Source: Areca catechu
Lineage: Eukaryota > Streptophyta > Magnoliopsida > Arecales > Arecaceae
Direction of reading: 5' to 3'
Assembly: GCA_021397845.1 (NCBI GenBank)
Contig: CM038053.1
Location: forward strand, 109,033,825 to 109,097,824
Length of the DNA stretch: 64,000 bases
The notes under the pieces were generated by a model. The model was not told the origin of the DNA. It saw only the letters and a list, made by a program, of their open reading frames with translations, and did not search any database. Numbering within the stretch: the stretch's first letter is position 1; each line of letters begins with the position of its first letter. This document shows, in pieces, positions 1 to 9,968 of this stretch. A program made the translations under genes and the position numbers.

Positions 1-556
1 CTGACTTTGCATCAAATTTATTTAAATTATCTTTTCCATTATTCAATATAAAACATCGACAACCAAATACATGAAAATATTTTAAAGTGGGTTTCCTTTC
101 TTTCCAAAGTTCATAGGAGGTTTTCTTTAAAATTGGTCTAATCAAAATACGGTTTAAAATATAACATGCAGTCTTAATAACTTCATCCAAAATATCTAGG
201 AAAATCATTTTTGCAAAGCATTGTGCATGCCATTTCTTCTAAATTTTTATTTTTTTCTACCATCCCATTTTGTTGATGTGTCCTATAAATAGAAAAATTA
301 TGTTTAATGCCTTTTTCATTACAAAAATCTTCAAAATCTTGATTTTCAAATGCAGTACCATGGTCATTCGAATATAAACAATAGAAGTACCTTTTTCATT
401 TGAAACCTTTCGATAAAACTTTGTAAAAGCTATAAAATATTCATCTTTATATGCTAAAAACAAAACCCAAGTAAATCGAGAGAAATCATCAACTATCACT
501 AATCCATATCTCTTGCCTCCTAGGCTAGTGGCCCTAATTGATCCAAAGAGATCCAT
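1..556 (-). pseudogene. Integrase core and C-terminal part (copia remnant)
   Basis: The best open piece (257-556, minus) carries the integrase core signature MDLFGSIRATSLGGKRYGLV followed by DDFSRFTWVLFL, which includes the first catalytic aspartate. The second-aspartate motif expected near SDHG is damaged. Downstream on the minus strand, bases 1-250 translate to an ILNR...KKTSYELW...FHVFGCRCF-like segment, the conserved integrase-to-RT linker of Ty1/copia. Stops and a frameshift separate the two, so it is inactive. Confidence 0.85.
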
Positions 557-1089
557 ATGGAGTAGTTCTAGTGGCCTAGCAGTAAAAATAATTTCTTTTG
601 ATTTGAAAGAGGTTCTTGATTGTTTTTCAAATTGACAAGCATCACAAATTTTATCTTTCTCAAATCTAAGTTTTCGTAAATCTTTAACTAAATCCTTTTT
701 GCATAATTAAAAAGTAGATGCATGCTTGCATGACCTAATCTATGATGCCATAAACAAGTAGTTTCATTAATTGTGGCATTCATTGCAACTAGTCATTCAC
801 CATCATGTTAAGGTCAATTATCGAGATCAACAAGGTAGATGTTTCCATGCCTATTTCCAATGAATTTCACTCCATTATTATCAGGACTAAAAATTATTCA
901 AAGGGATGATTCAAAAACTACATTAAAATCTTTGTCACAAAACTAACTAATACTAAGTAAATTATGCTTTAGTCCCTCAACTAATAATACATTATCAATA
1001 AAAATAGAAGGGAAGATGTAAACTTTATCGATACCATGATTTTTTGTTTATCGTTGTCTCCAAAAGTTATACTCCCTCCATTCAAAGCT

Positions 1090-1390
1090 TCAAGAGAAGG
1101 GAATTACTTCACATCTCCTATCAAGTGTCTTGAGCAACCACTGTCAAGATACCACAATCTTCTTTTCTCTTCAGTTGCAAGATATACCTGCAAAACAGAT
1201 CAAGTTTTTGCTTTAGGTATCCAACCTATCTTGGATCCTTTAGAGTTAGTGGAAATGGTTTCTTTTGGAATCCAAACTTTTCTAGAATTATTCACTTTTC
1301 TAAAATTGCATTGATAAGCTTTATGTCTAAATTTTCTATAACAAAAACATGTAATACTAGTAGAAGCAGGAATAAAGAAATTCTTCAATA
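1090..1390 (-). pseudogene. Zinc knuckle and protease remnant (copia)
   Basis: Near 1320-1365 the minus strand encodes CFCYRKFRHKAYQC, a CCHC Gag knuckle that has lost one residue between its first two cysteines. About 170 bases further along, near 1100-1155, it encodes a WYLDSGCSRH-like stretch with the D-S-G of a copia aspartic protease. They lie in different frames with stops between them. Order and spacing fit the Gag-protease junction of the related element at 31380-31600. Confidence 0.75.
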
Positions 1391-1399
1391 ATTTTTGCT

Positions 1400-2500
1400 T
1401 CTTTTATTGTTTGTAACCAAGTCCAGCTTTATCAAATACAGTTCTTTGATTATTCAACAATAAATTTAACTTTTCAGAACTGAATGTAAACTTTTTATTA
1501 AAATGTTTAACTTTATCAAACTCATCTTTAAACTTATTGTTTTCTACCTCAAGGTCTTTGTTTTTGTGTAAAAGATTATTATTTGTAACAATAGCCTTGG
1601 ATCTTTTTAAAACTTCTATTTTTTTTGAAAGTATTTTTTTATTTTTTCTAAACATCAATCTTGGCTTTTACATCATTATTTTCATTGACAAGTTTATGTT
1701 TTGAATAGATGAAAAATCAACATACTTTTTCAACTTTTGTGGTCAATTTTTAACAATTTATACTCAAGTTTATCAAAAGCATCTTTAGGTTCTTCAAAAG
1801 TAAATTCAAATTCAAGTTAAGATTGTACCTTATCTTCATGTGCCATGAGACAAAGATTGGTGACCTTATTATTTTCTTCTTAACTAGAGTCTTCATTGTT
1901 GCTCCATGTAGCCATCATTGCTTTCTTCTTGTACTTCTTTTGGAACTTCTTTAGGAGAGGATAATCAATCTTGTAATATATGGGCTTCTTGCATTCAAAG
2001 CAAATTAGTTGGTCCTTCTCATTCTCATTTTCTTTTCTTTGCTTTTTCTTTGCTAGGGCTGTGGCTTCTTTTTGTAAGGAAACTTCTTCTTCCTCATGAA
2101 TCTTCTGAATTTCCTTGTCACAAAAGCCTCTTCATTTTTATTTTCACTTTCTTCTGATTCTTCACTTGAAGGCTCATTTGGTGTAGTGGATTTGAAGGCA
2201 ATGGTCTTCTTCTTTCTATATACATCCACTACTTTTTGTTTCAAGTTCAACTCATAAGTCATGAGTGAACCGACAAGTTGCTCCAGGGAAAGTATCTCAA
2301 CATCTTATGCTTCTTGGATTACCGTGACCTTCGGATCCCAAGAAGTTGGCAAAGACCTGAGAATTTTATTTATAAGATCAATGCTAGACATAACCTTGCC
2401 ATGACTCCTCATACCATTGACAATGTTAGTAATCTAGTATACATATCAGTAATAGATTCATTAGACTCCATTCTAAACATTTCTATTTCCCAGGTGGCTT
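1400..2500 (-). pseudogene. Gag remnant with acidic linker and coiled coil
   Basis: Minus-strand pieces at 2053-2262 and 1404-1658 match the Gag of the plus-strand SIRE-type copy: a MTYELNLKQK start segment, an acidic SSEESEESENKNEE tract, the basic RKFRRFMRKKKFPYKKK run before the knuckle, then a Lys/Asn/Leu-rich coiled-coil segment. Upstream, 2280-2495 gives a capsid-like FRMESNESITDMYTR segment. Frameshifts break it. In Sireviruses a Gag coiled coil is characteristic. Confidence 0.75.
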
Positions 2501-3050
2501 AACAAAAAGAGGGCAGAATTGGGTATTTAAAAAATTATTGCAAGTATGTGCTCCTTTTTCAATTCTTAATGTGGTATGTGCTATAAATTAAATTAAATAC
2601 TGCATAAGCAAGTAAGAACAGGAAACACGATCATAAACACAGCAAATTTTATAGTGGTTCAGAGCAACCTCGCTCCTACGTTACTACTAATAAGTGAAAA
2701 AAAAATAGTAATAAGCACATTAATTTATTAATAAAATATATTTTATTTCATTAAAATTAATATTTTTATGTAGTGTTTTAACAAAAGAACCTTACCAACA
2801 TGAAGATCATGATTTTTGGAGTTCAATGGCATAAATGGCATGCAAATTGGGCCTCAATTGAGCCAGGAAATGATTTTTGAAGGAATTAACAAGGTTTTGC
2901 ATAATTTTTAAAGCAGCAGTCCACTGTAAGCCAGCTCAATGGTCCACGAATTGCCCACTTGGTCCATAACCTCCATTGCAGCCAGTCCACGGAGTAGGTC
3001 CATGGACCACAAGTCAACCCAAGCTCCGAACTCACTGGGAAACTTGTCGG
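2501..3050. other. Unassigned AT-rich spacer
   Basis: Between the copia remnant and the Athila-type LTR there is no convincing coding frame. Bases 2580-2700 (AAATACTGCATAAGCAAG, then TTTTATAGTGGTTCAG) resemble LTR or promoter debris, but no second copy occurs in the window. The 5' boundary of the Athila LTR probably lies here and cannot be fixed without another copy. Confidence 0.4.
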
Positions 3051-3717
3051 AGCTCGGTCTCTCACCGTCGAGATGCCGGAGAAGCCTGTAGCTACCAGAA
3101 AAGCCCAGATCCACCGACCGATCCATCTCCTAAATGACGAACGTGCTGAACTTCCCCTTCTTCATTCGGTCTCTGCCATGGCTCCTCCAAGCCAAGCACC
3201 ATCTTCCTTCCAAATCTCTGACCATTGCTCCAATTATCTTCCTCTCATGGCCGTCCGAGCTCTCCATCCAGTGACTGGTTTCCTCCTCTCTGCGGCCTTA
3301 TTCTCATCTTCACCGTCCAAGCACTCGCCTAGAGCCACCATCGTCTGGTTTTTCTCACATCGTCACCTTCTTCCTTCTTTTGCCATCACCGCCGGTCATC
3401 CGCCCCATTCACCGTGACCCTTCACCATCCGTTGTAGGGAGCCGCCCAGTTTGCCAGCATCTCAGCATAATCCAGCTACATCTGCCACTTCTTCATCATG
3501 TCCGTCTCCTCTGCCCCGAGCTGGCTGCCTATTCCCGATGCCATATGCATTGCAGCACCACTATCAATTGTCGGGAATTTGGATGTCCGAAGGAGTAGGA
3601 AGGAAAGAAAGGTCGGATTTTGGAGGGATAACACCGATGTTTGACTTTAAAATGAAGATTAAATTTGGCTGTCGAATGGGTATGGAGATACGGATGCAAA
3701 ACAAAAATGGGTATGCA
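3051..3717 (+). repeat. Athila-type 5' LTR, first piece (U3)
   Basis: Bases 3313-3717 match 41492-41900 over their whole length (both contain AGAGCCACCATCGTC, CACTTCTTCATCATGTCCG and GGAATTTGGATGTCCGA), which identifies two copies of the same LTR. The part before 3313 has no partner here and is assigned by continuity. The piece ends where the two-LTR element at 3718 is inserted; homology resumes at 6826. Several small frames occur but none is conserved, so this is non-coding. Confidence 0.75.
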
Positions 3718-5209
3718 TGATGGGGATCCAGGCCAGGTCCAGGTATTTTTCATTTTTTCTTATTTTTCTCGCATTTTTTTATTTTTCTATTCCCGCTATT
3801 CCACCTATTCCCACTATTCCAGATTCATTCCAGATTATGCCATCTTTATTCCAGCTTTATTCCATCTTCATCCATGAGTTTAAAAAAAACCTCCCAAACA
3901 CTAGCCACCATCCCGTCGCACCCAGATCCAGGTTGCCCGACCCCCGATCACCCCCGCCGACCCGCCCGCTGGCCCCGCCCTTGCCGGAAACCCGGTGTCG
4001 GTCGCCCACGCCCGTGGAAGACGAACGACCATGGAAAGACCAACCGTCACCACATCCCATGGCCGTCGCCGCCACCTGCCATCGCGGGCCTGCCACCGAT
4101 CGCTTGCCCGCCGCCCACCGGTTCAGGTCGGCCACCGGAGGGCCCCCGCCGGTGCCCTTAGGCCCCACGGCCGTGGGAAGCCCAAACGGCATGGCCGTGC
4201 ATGCCGTGCCGCCCCTGCGCCGCCACATGCCATTGCTGCCTATCGCCGCCACCCACCTGCCCGCCGCCACCATCCCGCCGTCCCGGCCTCCCACGCCGTC
4301 CGTCATCCCGCCGAAGCCCAGGGTCCCCCACGGCCGTGCGAGACCAAACGGCATGCCCTGGGCGTGCCGTGCCATTCTTGTGCCACCACCCCGCCTGCAG
4401 GCCACCACCGGCCATCCGCCGATCACCGTCCGCCGGCCGCTTCCCGGCCACCGGCCGTCCGTCGGTTGCCGTTGGAGATCGATCCTCCTCTGTGCACGTC
4501 CATGAGAGAAGAGTTTGCATGCTTTCTAGAGTAGTCCAAGCAGCACATTTTCTAGAGCAGATCAGCACCAATATTGATGCAGCATAGTTTTTGATGTAAT
4601 TTATTTTCTTTTTTTGGGTTTCTTGTAGGTTAAGTAATTGAGGGATTTGGTTTCTCTATATAAAGGCCCCCGCCCCTCTTGTATTACTCAGTTGAATGAA
4701 TTTTTGGTTTAGCCACTGGTTCTGGTTCTGGGTTGAGGCCCGACTTTCCTTCACTTGCAGGTGTCAAGGGGTGTGAGACCCCACTTTCTTCACTCGCATG
4801 CGAGTGTCGAGGGGCGTGAGTCCCTAGTTATCCCCCTTTCCATCGAGTTCCCTTCTAGGTCTTAGGAATTTTTCTTTATGGCCCCAGGTAGCGATTTGGG
4901 TGGGATGCCCTAGGCTCCGCGTGTAGTGAGATGGGTGGGACGCCGTGGACTACATGTAGTGGGGTGGGTGAGATGCCCTAGAGGTGCGACGTCTCTCCTT
5001 GAAGGTGAGTCCTTAGTCCTAGAGTGTCCATGTTTTCTATCCTCCATCCCATGTTCCTCCACCCAAAAAATGAAAACCCAAAAGAGTTAAGCTATTTTGG
5101 GGTTTAGTATCAGTTTGTCCTAGTCCCGGGAGGCTTCTTAGCCCTCCCATGGTCCTAGTTTGTTTAGGTTTTCCCAAAAATGAGGTTACGTTTCATCCGT
5201 CTCGCATCA
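3718..5209 (+). repeat. 5' LTR of the forward two-LTR element
   Basis: The LTR starts with an AT-rich tract and degenerate TATTCC repeats (about 3790-3860), followed by about 650 bases of very GC-rich sequence (3900-4500) with repeats such as CCCAAACGGCATG. A TATA box follows (4654-4665), then a TGAATGAATTTTTGG segment and short repeats around GGGTGGGATGCCCTAGG. It ends TCTCGCATCA. Long open frames on both strands through the GC-rich part are composition effects. Confidence 0.8.
4654..4665 (+). promoter_or_regulatory. LTR TATA box
   Basis: TCTATATAAAGG stands just after the GC-rich block and is repeated in the second LTR at 6272-6283. Position within the LTR and preservation in both copies suggest the element's own promoter. 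Confidence 0.6.
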
Positions 5210-5292
5210 ATTGGTATCAAAGCGAGTTGTGGATTAGGGTGTGCTCCATTTTCCGAGTTCGACAGAGTTGAGTTCCTCGCGATCGAGGAGAA
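5210..5292 (+). other. 83-bp interior: primer site and polypurine tract only
   Basis: The interior opens with ATTGGTATCAAAGC, one mismatch from the usual tRNA-iMet primer-binding site, and closes with GATCGAGGAGAA, a plausible polypurine tract, directly before the TGATGGGG of the second LTR. No Gag or Pol trace fits in 83 bases, so any mobility would depend on proteins supplied by other elements. Confidence 0.75.
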
Positions 5293-6825
5293 TGATGGGG
5301 ATCCAAAGCTTGTCCGGGTATTTTTCTATTTTTTTCTTATTTTTCTCGTATTTATTTTATTTTTCCTATTCCAGCTATTCCACCTATTCCCACTATTCCA
5401 GATTTATTCCTAGATTATTCCCTCTTTATTCCCTCTTTATTCCATCTTCATCCCGTGAGTTTAAAAAAAACCTCCCAAACCATAGCCACCGTTCTACCGC
5501 CCCCAGATCCGGGTTGCCCGACCCCAGGCCGCACATGTCGGCCCTGCCGGCCCCACCCTCGCTGGAAACCCGGCGTCCACCGCCCACGCCCGTGGAAGAT
5601 GAACGGCCGTGGGAAGACCAACCGTGGCCCATGTCCCACGGCCGCCGCCACCGTCAGCCTGCCACCGACCACCCACCTGTCACCCGCCGGTTCACGCCAG
5701 GCCGCCGGAGGGCCCCTGCTAGCACCCTTGGGCCCCACGACCGTGGGAAGCCCAAACGGCACAGCATGCGCTGCCGTGCCACCCCGTGCACCCCGCACCG
5801 CCCATCATTGCTGCCTGCCACTGCCACCCACCTGCGTGCCAGCCACCATCCCACCGTCCCCGGCCTCCCCCGCCATCCGCCGTCCCGCCGGAGCCCAAGG
5901 TCCCCACGGCCGTGGGAGACCAAACGGCATGCCCTGGGCATGCCGTGCCATTCTTGTGCCGTCACCCTGCCTACAGGCCGTCACGGCCATCCGCTGCTCG
6001 CCGTCCGCCGGTCCTGTCCGCCGGCTGCTTCCCGACACCGGCCATCCACCGATTGCCGTTGGAGATCGATCCTCCTCTGTGCACGTCCACGTGAGAAGAG
6101 TTCGCACGCTTTTTGAAGTAGTTCAAGCAGCACGCTTTCTGGAGTAGATCATCAAGCCAACACGCTTCTCAGAGCAGATCAGCACCAATATTGTGCAGCA
6201 CAGTTTTTGATGTAATTTATTTTCATTTTTTTGGGTTTCTTGTAGGTTAAGTAATTAAGGGGTTTGGTTTCTCTATATAAAGGCCCCCTTTACTCAGTTG
6301 AATGAATTTTTGGTTTTGCTACTAGTTTTGGTTCTGGGCTGAGGCCCATCTTTCCTTCACCTGCGGGTGTCGAGGGGTGTGAGACCCGACTTCCTTCGCT
6401 CGCATGTGAGCGTCGAGGGGCGTGAGGCCCTAATTATCCCTCTTTCCATCGAGTTCCCCTCTAAGTCTTAGGGATTTTTCTTTACGGCCCATATAGCGAT
6501 TTGGGTGGGATGCCCTAGGCTCCGCGTGTAGTGGGATGGGTTGGACGCCCTGGACTACATGTAGTAGGGTGGGTGAGATGCCCTATAGGTGCGACATCTC
6601 TCCATGAAAGTGAGTCCCTAGTCCTAGAGTGTCCATGTTTCCTATCCTCCATCCCATGTTCCTCCACCCAGAAAATTGAAAACCCAAAAGAGTTCAACTT
6701 TTTTGGGGTTTAGTGTCAGTTTGCCCTAGTCCCGGAGGCTTCTTAGCCCTCCCACGGTCCTAGTTTGTTTAGGTTTTCTCCTGTTTTCTAATAAATAGTT
6801 ACGTTTCTCCATCCATCCTGCATCA
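5293..6825 (+). repeat. 3' LTR of the forward two-LTR element
   Basis: This repeats the first LTR along its length: TATTCC-type repeats (5365-5445), GC-rich block (5500-6060), TATA box TCTATATAAAGG (6272-6283), TGAATGAATTTTTGG, GGGTGGGATGCCC repeats, and a CATCA end. It differs by many substitutions and small indels, so the insertion is not recent. Immediately afterwards the Athila LTR resumes with GAGATCAAGATAAAAAC. Confidence 0.8.
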
Positions 6826-6942
6826 ACAGAGATCAAGATAAAAACTGAAGTTACGGAGATAAGGATAAGAAGAAGTGGTTGCGATAAACAGCGATAAGAA
6901 ACCAACATGGATCTCTCATACGGTGCCGACACGATCCCTGCA
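6826..6942 (+). repeat. Athila-type 5' LTR, second piece
   Basis: This short piece matches 41905-41978 plus 59460-59499 of the other LTR copy (AAGATAAAAACTGAAGTTAC, AAACCAACATGGATCTCTCA, CGATCCCTGCA). It ends in CTGCA, the left target duplication of the chromovirus that follows; the same five bases recur at 13667-13671. Confidence 0.85.
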
Positions 6943-8575
6943 TGGTGTGGGCACCAGACTCAGAAGAAGACTTCAGGGCTCCATCTAGATCTCTGATTGA
7001 CCTTGCCCGAAGAATTAGGGTTTTCTGGTTTTGTAATAAGGGTTGACTTGGTCAACTCAATTTTAGTTGAGTCTGTATTTCCCTGTAATTTAAATTTTGT
7101 TTAGTCATGTTGACTTAGTTCAAGTCCTAGTAGTGGTCTAGGTCTTCTCCAGGGTGCCACATTTTCTCCCAAGCCCAAGCAACAAGTGGGCGCCACACTC
7201 CCAGCCACACGCCAGAGTCTAGTAGGCGACACATCTCCATCCCAGTGTCTTGGTCCCCACACCCAAGGGAGCAAGAATTTTTCTTGAAGCCAAAATCAAG
7301 GAGGCTCCCCATATGTACCTTAAAAGGCCAAGCTAAAGGAGGAAAGAGACATTTCTTGGGGAGCACTTCAAGGGGGCGCCCAATCCATGCCTAAAAAGCC
7401 CAAAGCAAAGTTGGGAAGAGCCATGACTTGGGGAGAAAGAAAAGGAGGTGTCCAAAAGAGTTGAGCCATGGAAGGAAGAAAATTTTTTCTTGAAAAGCAA
7501 GGCTAGGAGGCGCCACCTACTTACCATTTGGAGCTTTCAATCAACATTTATGGAACCTCTTGGCTGGCCATATGGGAAGGAATTGATTCTACAAACCTAA
7601 TTTGAAGATCCATCCTATTAGTCCCACATGGGAAGATGTAAAACCCTGACCTCTTGTAAAGTCTTATAAAATAAACCCCTCTTGTAAGTTTTGAAAACAA
7701 CTGATGAATGAATTCAATTTATGTGTGAGCAAACTTTGTGTTTCTCTCTTCCGCACTTGCATCCAGGTGTTGAGCTCCGTGAGGGAGTAAATCCGGGTTC
7801 CTCAGGAACCTTAAGGAGGTGTGAGATCTCCAAACCCAAAACCCTAGGTTAGCCACTTCACTTCCAAACCCTAGCCGCCTATCATCCTCTTCATTCCACC
7901 AAACCCTAGCCTATCCCATCTCTCACGGCCCCTCTCTCCAAGTAGTGGCCGACCACTAGCATCCAGGTCCAGTTTGGCTACTTCAAATACGGAGCAAATC
8001 CCAGAGGAAGCCAGATCAGCATCCAGGAGAATCAGGACTTTAGTAACATCAACTTTCAAGTTCTTCTATCTGGTAAATCCTTCCTTGAGTATCTGGTTCC
8101 ATAAATTGTTCTTCTTCTTTCCCAGATCTTGAGTTCAGGAGAAGCCAACTCTGCCAAAGGACCAGTATTGGAGGATCCATTGCGAAGATATCTAAATCCG
8201 GGGATCCAACAATCTGCTCAAGAGAGTCCTTCCACTAAACTCTATGAAGATCACTGCCTGGTCTGTAACCCTTCTCTTCTCTTTACTTCTGTCCTGTTGA
8301 ATGTTCAGAGTGAAACCCTAGGTCTGGGAGTTTCTCAACTCCCAGCGATCCTTTACTTCTGAACTACTCTGATAACCTAGTTTCTTTAAATTGTGCTTTC
8401 AATTATTACATAGTTTTTGTCAATTTAGTTTAACTTTCCTTTGAGTCAAAGCGGACTTCCGAAAATATTAAAAAAAAAATAACAAAAAAAAAGAATTAGT
8501 CTTAATTTACTTCTGCATCACATCATCTCTTTTGTTCTACATCATTTTTGGTATCAGAGCTTCCGTTCTACATCA
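6943..8575 (+). repeat. 5' LTR of chromo1
   Basis: It starts TGGTGTGGGCACCAGACTC and matches 12031-13666 almost base for base, with only a few per cent difference by eye. Toward its end both copies carry an extra primer-site-like sequence (8549-8560 here), so LTR end plus primer site appears duplicated. The end is placed at TCTACATCA before the functional primer site. Confidence 0.88.
8549..8560 (+). repeat. Extra primer-binding-site copy inside the LTR
   Basis: TGGTATCAGAGC, identical to the primer site at 8580-8591, occurs 31 bases upstream of it inside the LTR end, and again in the 3' LTR at 13625-13636. Its presence in both LTRs shows that it was copied as part of the LTR. Confidence 0.8.
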
Positions 8576-8579
8576 TTTT

Positions 8580-8591
8580 TGGTATCAGAGC
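8580..8591 (+). other. Primer-binding site of chromo1 (tRNA-iMet)
   Basis: TGGTATCAGAGC is complementary to the 3' end of plant initiator methionine tRNA. It lies five bases after the LTR end, the usual location for priming minus-strand DNA synthesis. Confidence 0.85.
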
Positions 8592-9021
8592 CCTGTCTAG
8601 GGTTTCTGATCTGCTTGCATGTTTTGAGTGTCTCTTTTTTTACTTTGTTTGCTCGAAGTAGACTCCCCAGGATGTCCGGTCCTAGGAACAAAGCAAGGTG
8701 CAAACCTCCTCTTCCATTCCAAGGGATGTTCCTAGGGCGTGTAGGGGATCCGCTGGGTTACAACTTCGTAGCAGAAATTATAAACGGGGAAGCATTCTAT
8801 TTTCAGTTTGTAACTACCCTGTTGCAGGAATTGTTTCTCATTATAGGTAACTCCAAATTGCATGATTTTTATTTTGGTGGAACCAGTATAATTGAATCTA
8901 TTTTATATAATTTTACTGTGATTTTTGGTTTTCGTGAAATTTCTGAGAGTTAATTTACAACAACTTGTTTCTGTGTTTCTGCAATTTAATTTTTTTTTTG
9001 AGTGATCATCTTCTAATTCAT

Positions 9022-9133
9022 CTTAAGGGCAATTGAGCATCTAAGATAAGGGGAGGAGTTGATAACCTCTCCTTAGCCCAAAACCACCCCCTATTAATTC
9101 GAACCTAAGCCTATTTTAAAATTTATTAGACTT
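9022..9133 (+). other. Leader module M0 of chromo1
   Basis: The segment TTAAGGGCA, then GGGGAGG...CCTCTCC able to form a stem-loop, then TTAGCCCAAAACCACC, CCTAAGCC and TTATTAGAC, recurs in the same order in Athila A, Athila B, chromo2 and chromo3. It is non-coding and lies between primer site and gag. Confidence 0.6.
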
Positions 9134-9225
9134 AATTTGTCTTAGTGCTAGTAGGGACCACACAAGTCGGGTTTAGGCTAGTGTTGAGTCAGTTTGTCTA
9201 GTTACTCTGTGTGTGCTTTGTACTC

Positions 9226-9362
9226 AGTGTCTAGAACGGTGATGGGACACGTCCCGAAGAGGCTTGTGTGCTGGTCTGCCTACCTGGCCAATCATTGATT
9301 GGTGCTAGGATTGGAATTTAGGGACCTAACACTCCCCTTACACCTGCCTGGCTGAGTCCCGA
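9226..9362 (+). other. Leader module M1 of chromo1
   Basis: GTGTCTAGAACGGTG, GTCCCGAAGA, TACCTGGCCAAT, a CCAATC-ATT-GATTGG hairpin and GGTGCTAGGA, then a second CCTGCCTGGC, match the module in the Athila, copia and other chromovirus leaders of this window. No open frame crosses it. Confidence 0.65.
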
Positions 9363-9473
9363 GTTACTACAGGCTAGCTTGCCACTCTGATTGGGCATCT
9401 TGTTTGGGCTCTAGGTCTAGTTAGCCCGTAGCGTTTCAGTCGAGTCTCATTTGGTGTGTTTGCTTGCATCATC

Positions 9474-9968
9474 ATGTCTACCCGGAATGGAGTACCCTAC
9501 CAACCTGGTCAGACCCAACCTGATTTAGAGGCCATGGTTAGAGCTCTTACTGAAAGTATGAACAAATTGAGTCAGGATATGAATGAGAATTTTACCCAGC
9601 TTAGGGATCGAGTCCAAGTAGTTGAGAAACATAGACATCAAAATTGGACCCCTGATCGAAAATTTAATAGGCCCCAACCTCACCCATGCCAGGAGCCTAG
9701 GAGAACCTTATACCATGCTCCCGAGCAAAACCTTAGGAAGCCTAACCATGATATCTATAGTGTGGATCGTGTCTATGAGAGGTCCTTACAATATTCTAGA
9801 CCAGTCACTCAACAACCCAAGTCTTCTAGATCAAACCATTTAGATCCACACCCTTGCCCAAGTAAGGTCTCTACTAGCTTGAAACCCAGTGTGACCCAGG
9901 TTCCTATATCGCAAGAATGTGGGTTTGTGGAGAAAGAGGCCATAAATCTAGTCAGTGCCCATGCATAG
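9474..9968 (+). pseudogene. Short Gag of chromo1
   Basis: The start MSTRNGVPYQP is shared with chromo3 (MTTRSGTPYHP) and chromo2 (MATRLETPYQ), which supports this methionine. A short coiled coil follows (MNKLSQDMNENFTQLRDR), then a basic, Pro-rich region. The retroviral capsid domain expected here is missing; chromo2 retains one near 24120-24300. The CCHC knuckle lies at the end, but a one-base deletion near 9917-9925 puts CGERGHKSSQC into the frame of the next ORF and removes the first cysteine from it. Without a capsid domain this Gag is unlikely to assemble alone. Confidence 0.7.

Larger units (their letters stand above)
1..2500 (-). mobile_element. Truncated SIRE-type Ty1/copia remnant
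   Basis: Read on the minus strand this stretch gives, in order, the later part of Gag, a coiled coil, a zinc knuckle, a protease site, and the integrase core with its C-terminal part, which runs off the window at base 1. The residues closely resemble the plus-strand element at 28174-39358, so it is the same or a sister family. No LTR, primer-binding site or N-terminal Gag is seen, and homology ends near 2500. Many stops and frameshifts show it is dead. SIRE placement rests on the Gag coiled coil and similarity to the larger copy. Confidence 0.85.
3718..6825 (+). mobile_element. Two-LTR element with 83-bp interior (forward copy)
   Basis: Two long direct repeats (3718-5209 and 5293-6825) both start TGATGGGGATCC and end CATCA, and flank only 83 bases. 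That interior has a primer-binding site (TGGTATCAAAGC) at its start and a purine tract (GAGGAGAA) at its end, and nothing else. The layout is that of a TRIM-like non-autonomous LTR retrotransposon, but the LTRs are about 1.5 kb instead of a few hundred bases. It interrupts the Athila LTR, whose uninterrupted form is at 41890-41930. Flanking bases ATGCA and ACAGA do not form a clean duplication. Confidence 0.8.

Noticed and set aside
3073..3720. Overlapping small frames (114, 72 and 89 residues) that looked like a host exon
   Set aside because: The second LTR copy at 41492-41900 does not keep these frames, so it is non-coding LTR.
3717..4505. A 262-residue Pro/Arg-rich open frame, with similar ones at 5241-6116 (291 aa) and 26420-27172 minus (250 aa)
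   Set aside because: They lie in LTRs, overlap long open frames on the other strand and in other frames (3857-4426, 4158-4571), and change frame between copies. High GC content explains them; the Tyr-Ser/Ile-Pro runs come from TATTCC repeats.
6826..6830. ACAGA as right target duplication of the forward two-LTR element
   Set aside because: The left flank is ATGCA; they do not match. The empty-site comparison with 41890-41930 supports the insertion but not an exact duplication.
8549..8591. Two overlapping insertions to explain the doubled primer site
   Set aside because: No target duplication or partial LTR lies between the copies; a 31-bp tandem duplication carried by both LTRs explains it better.
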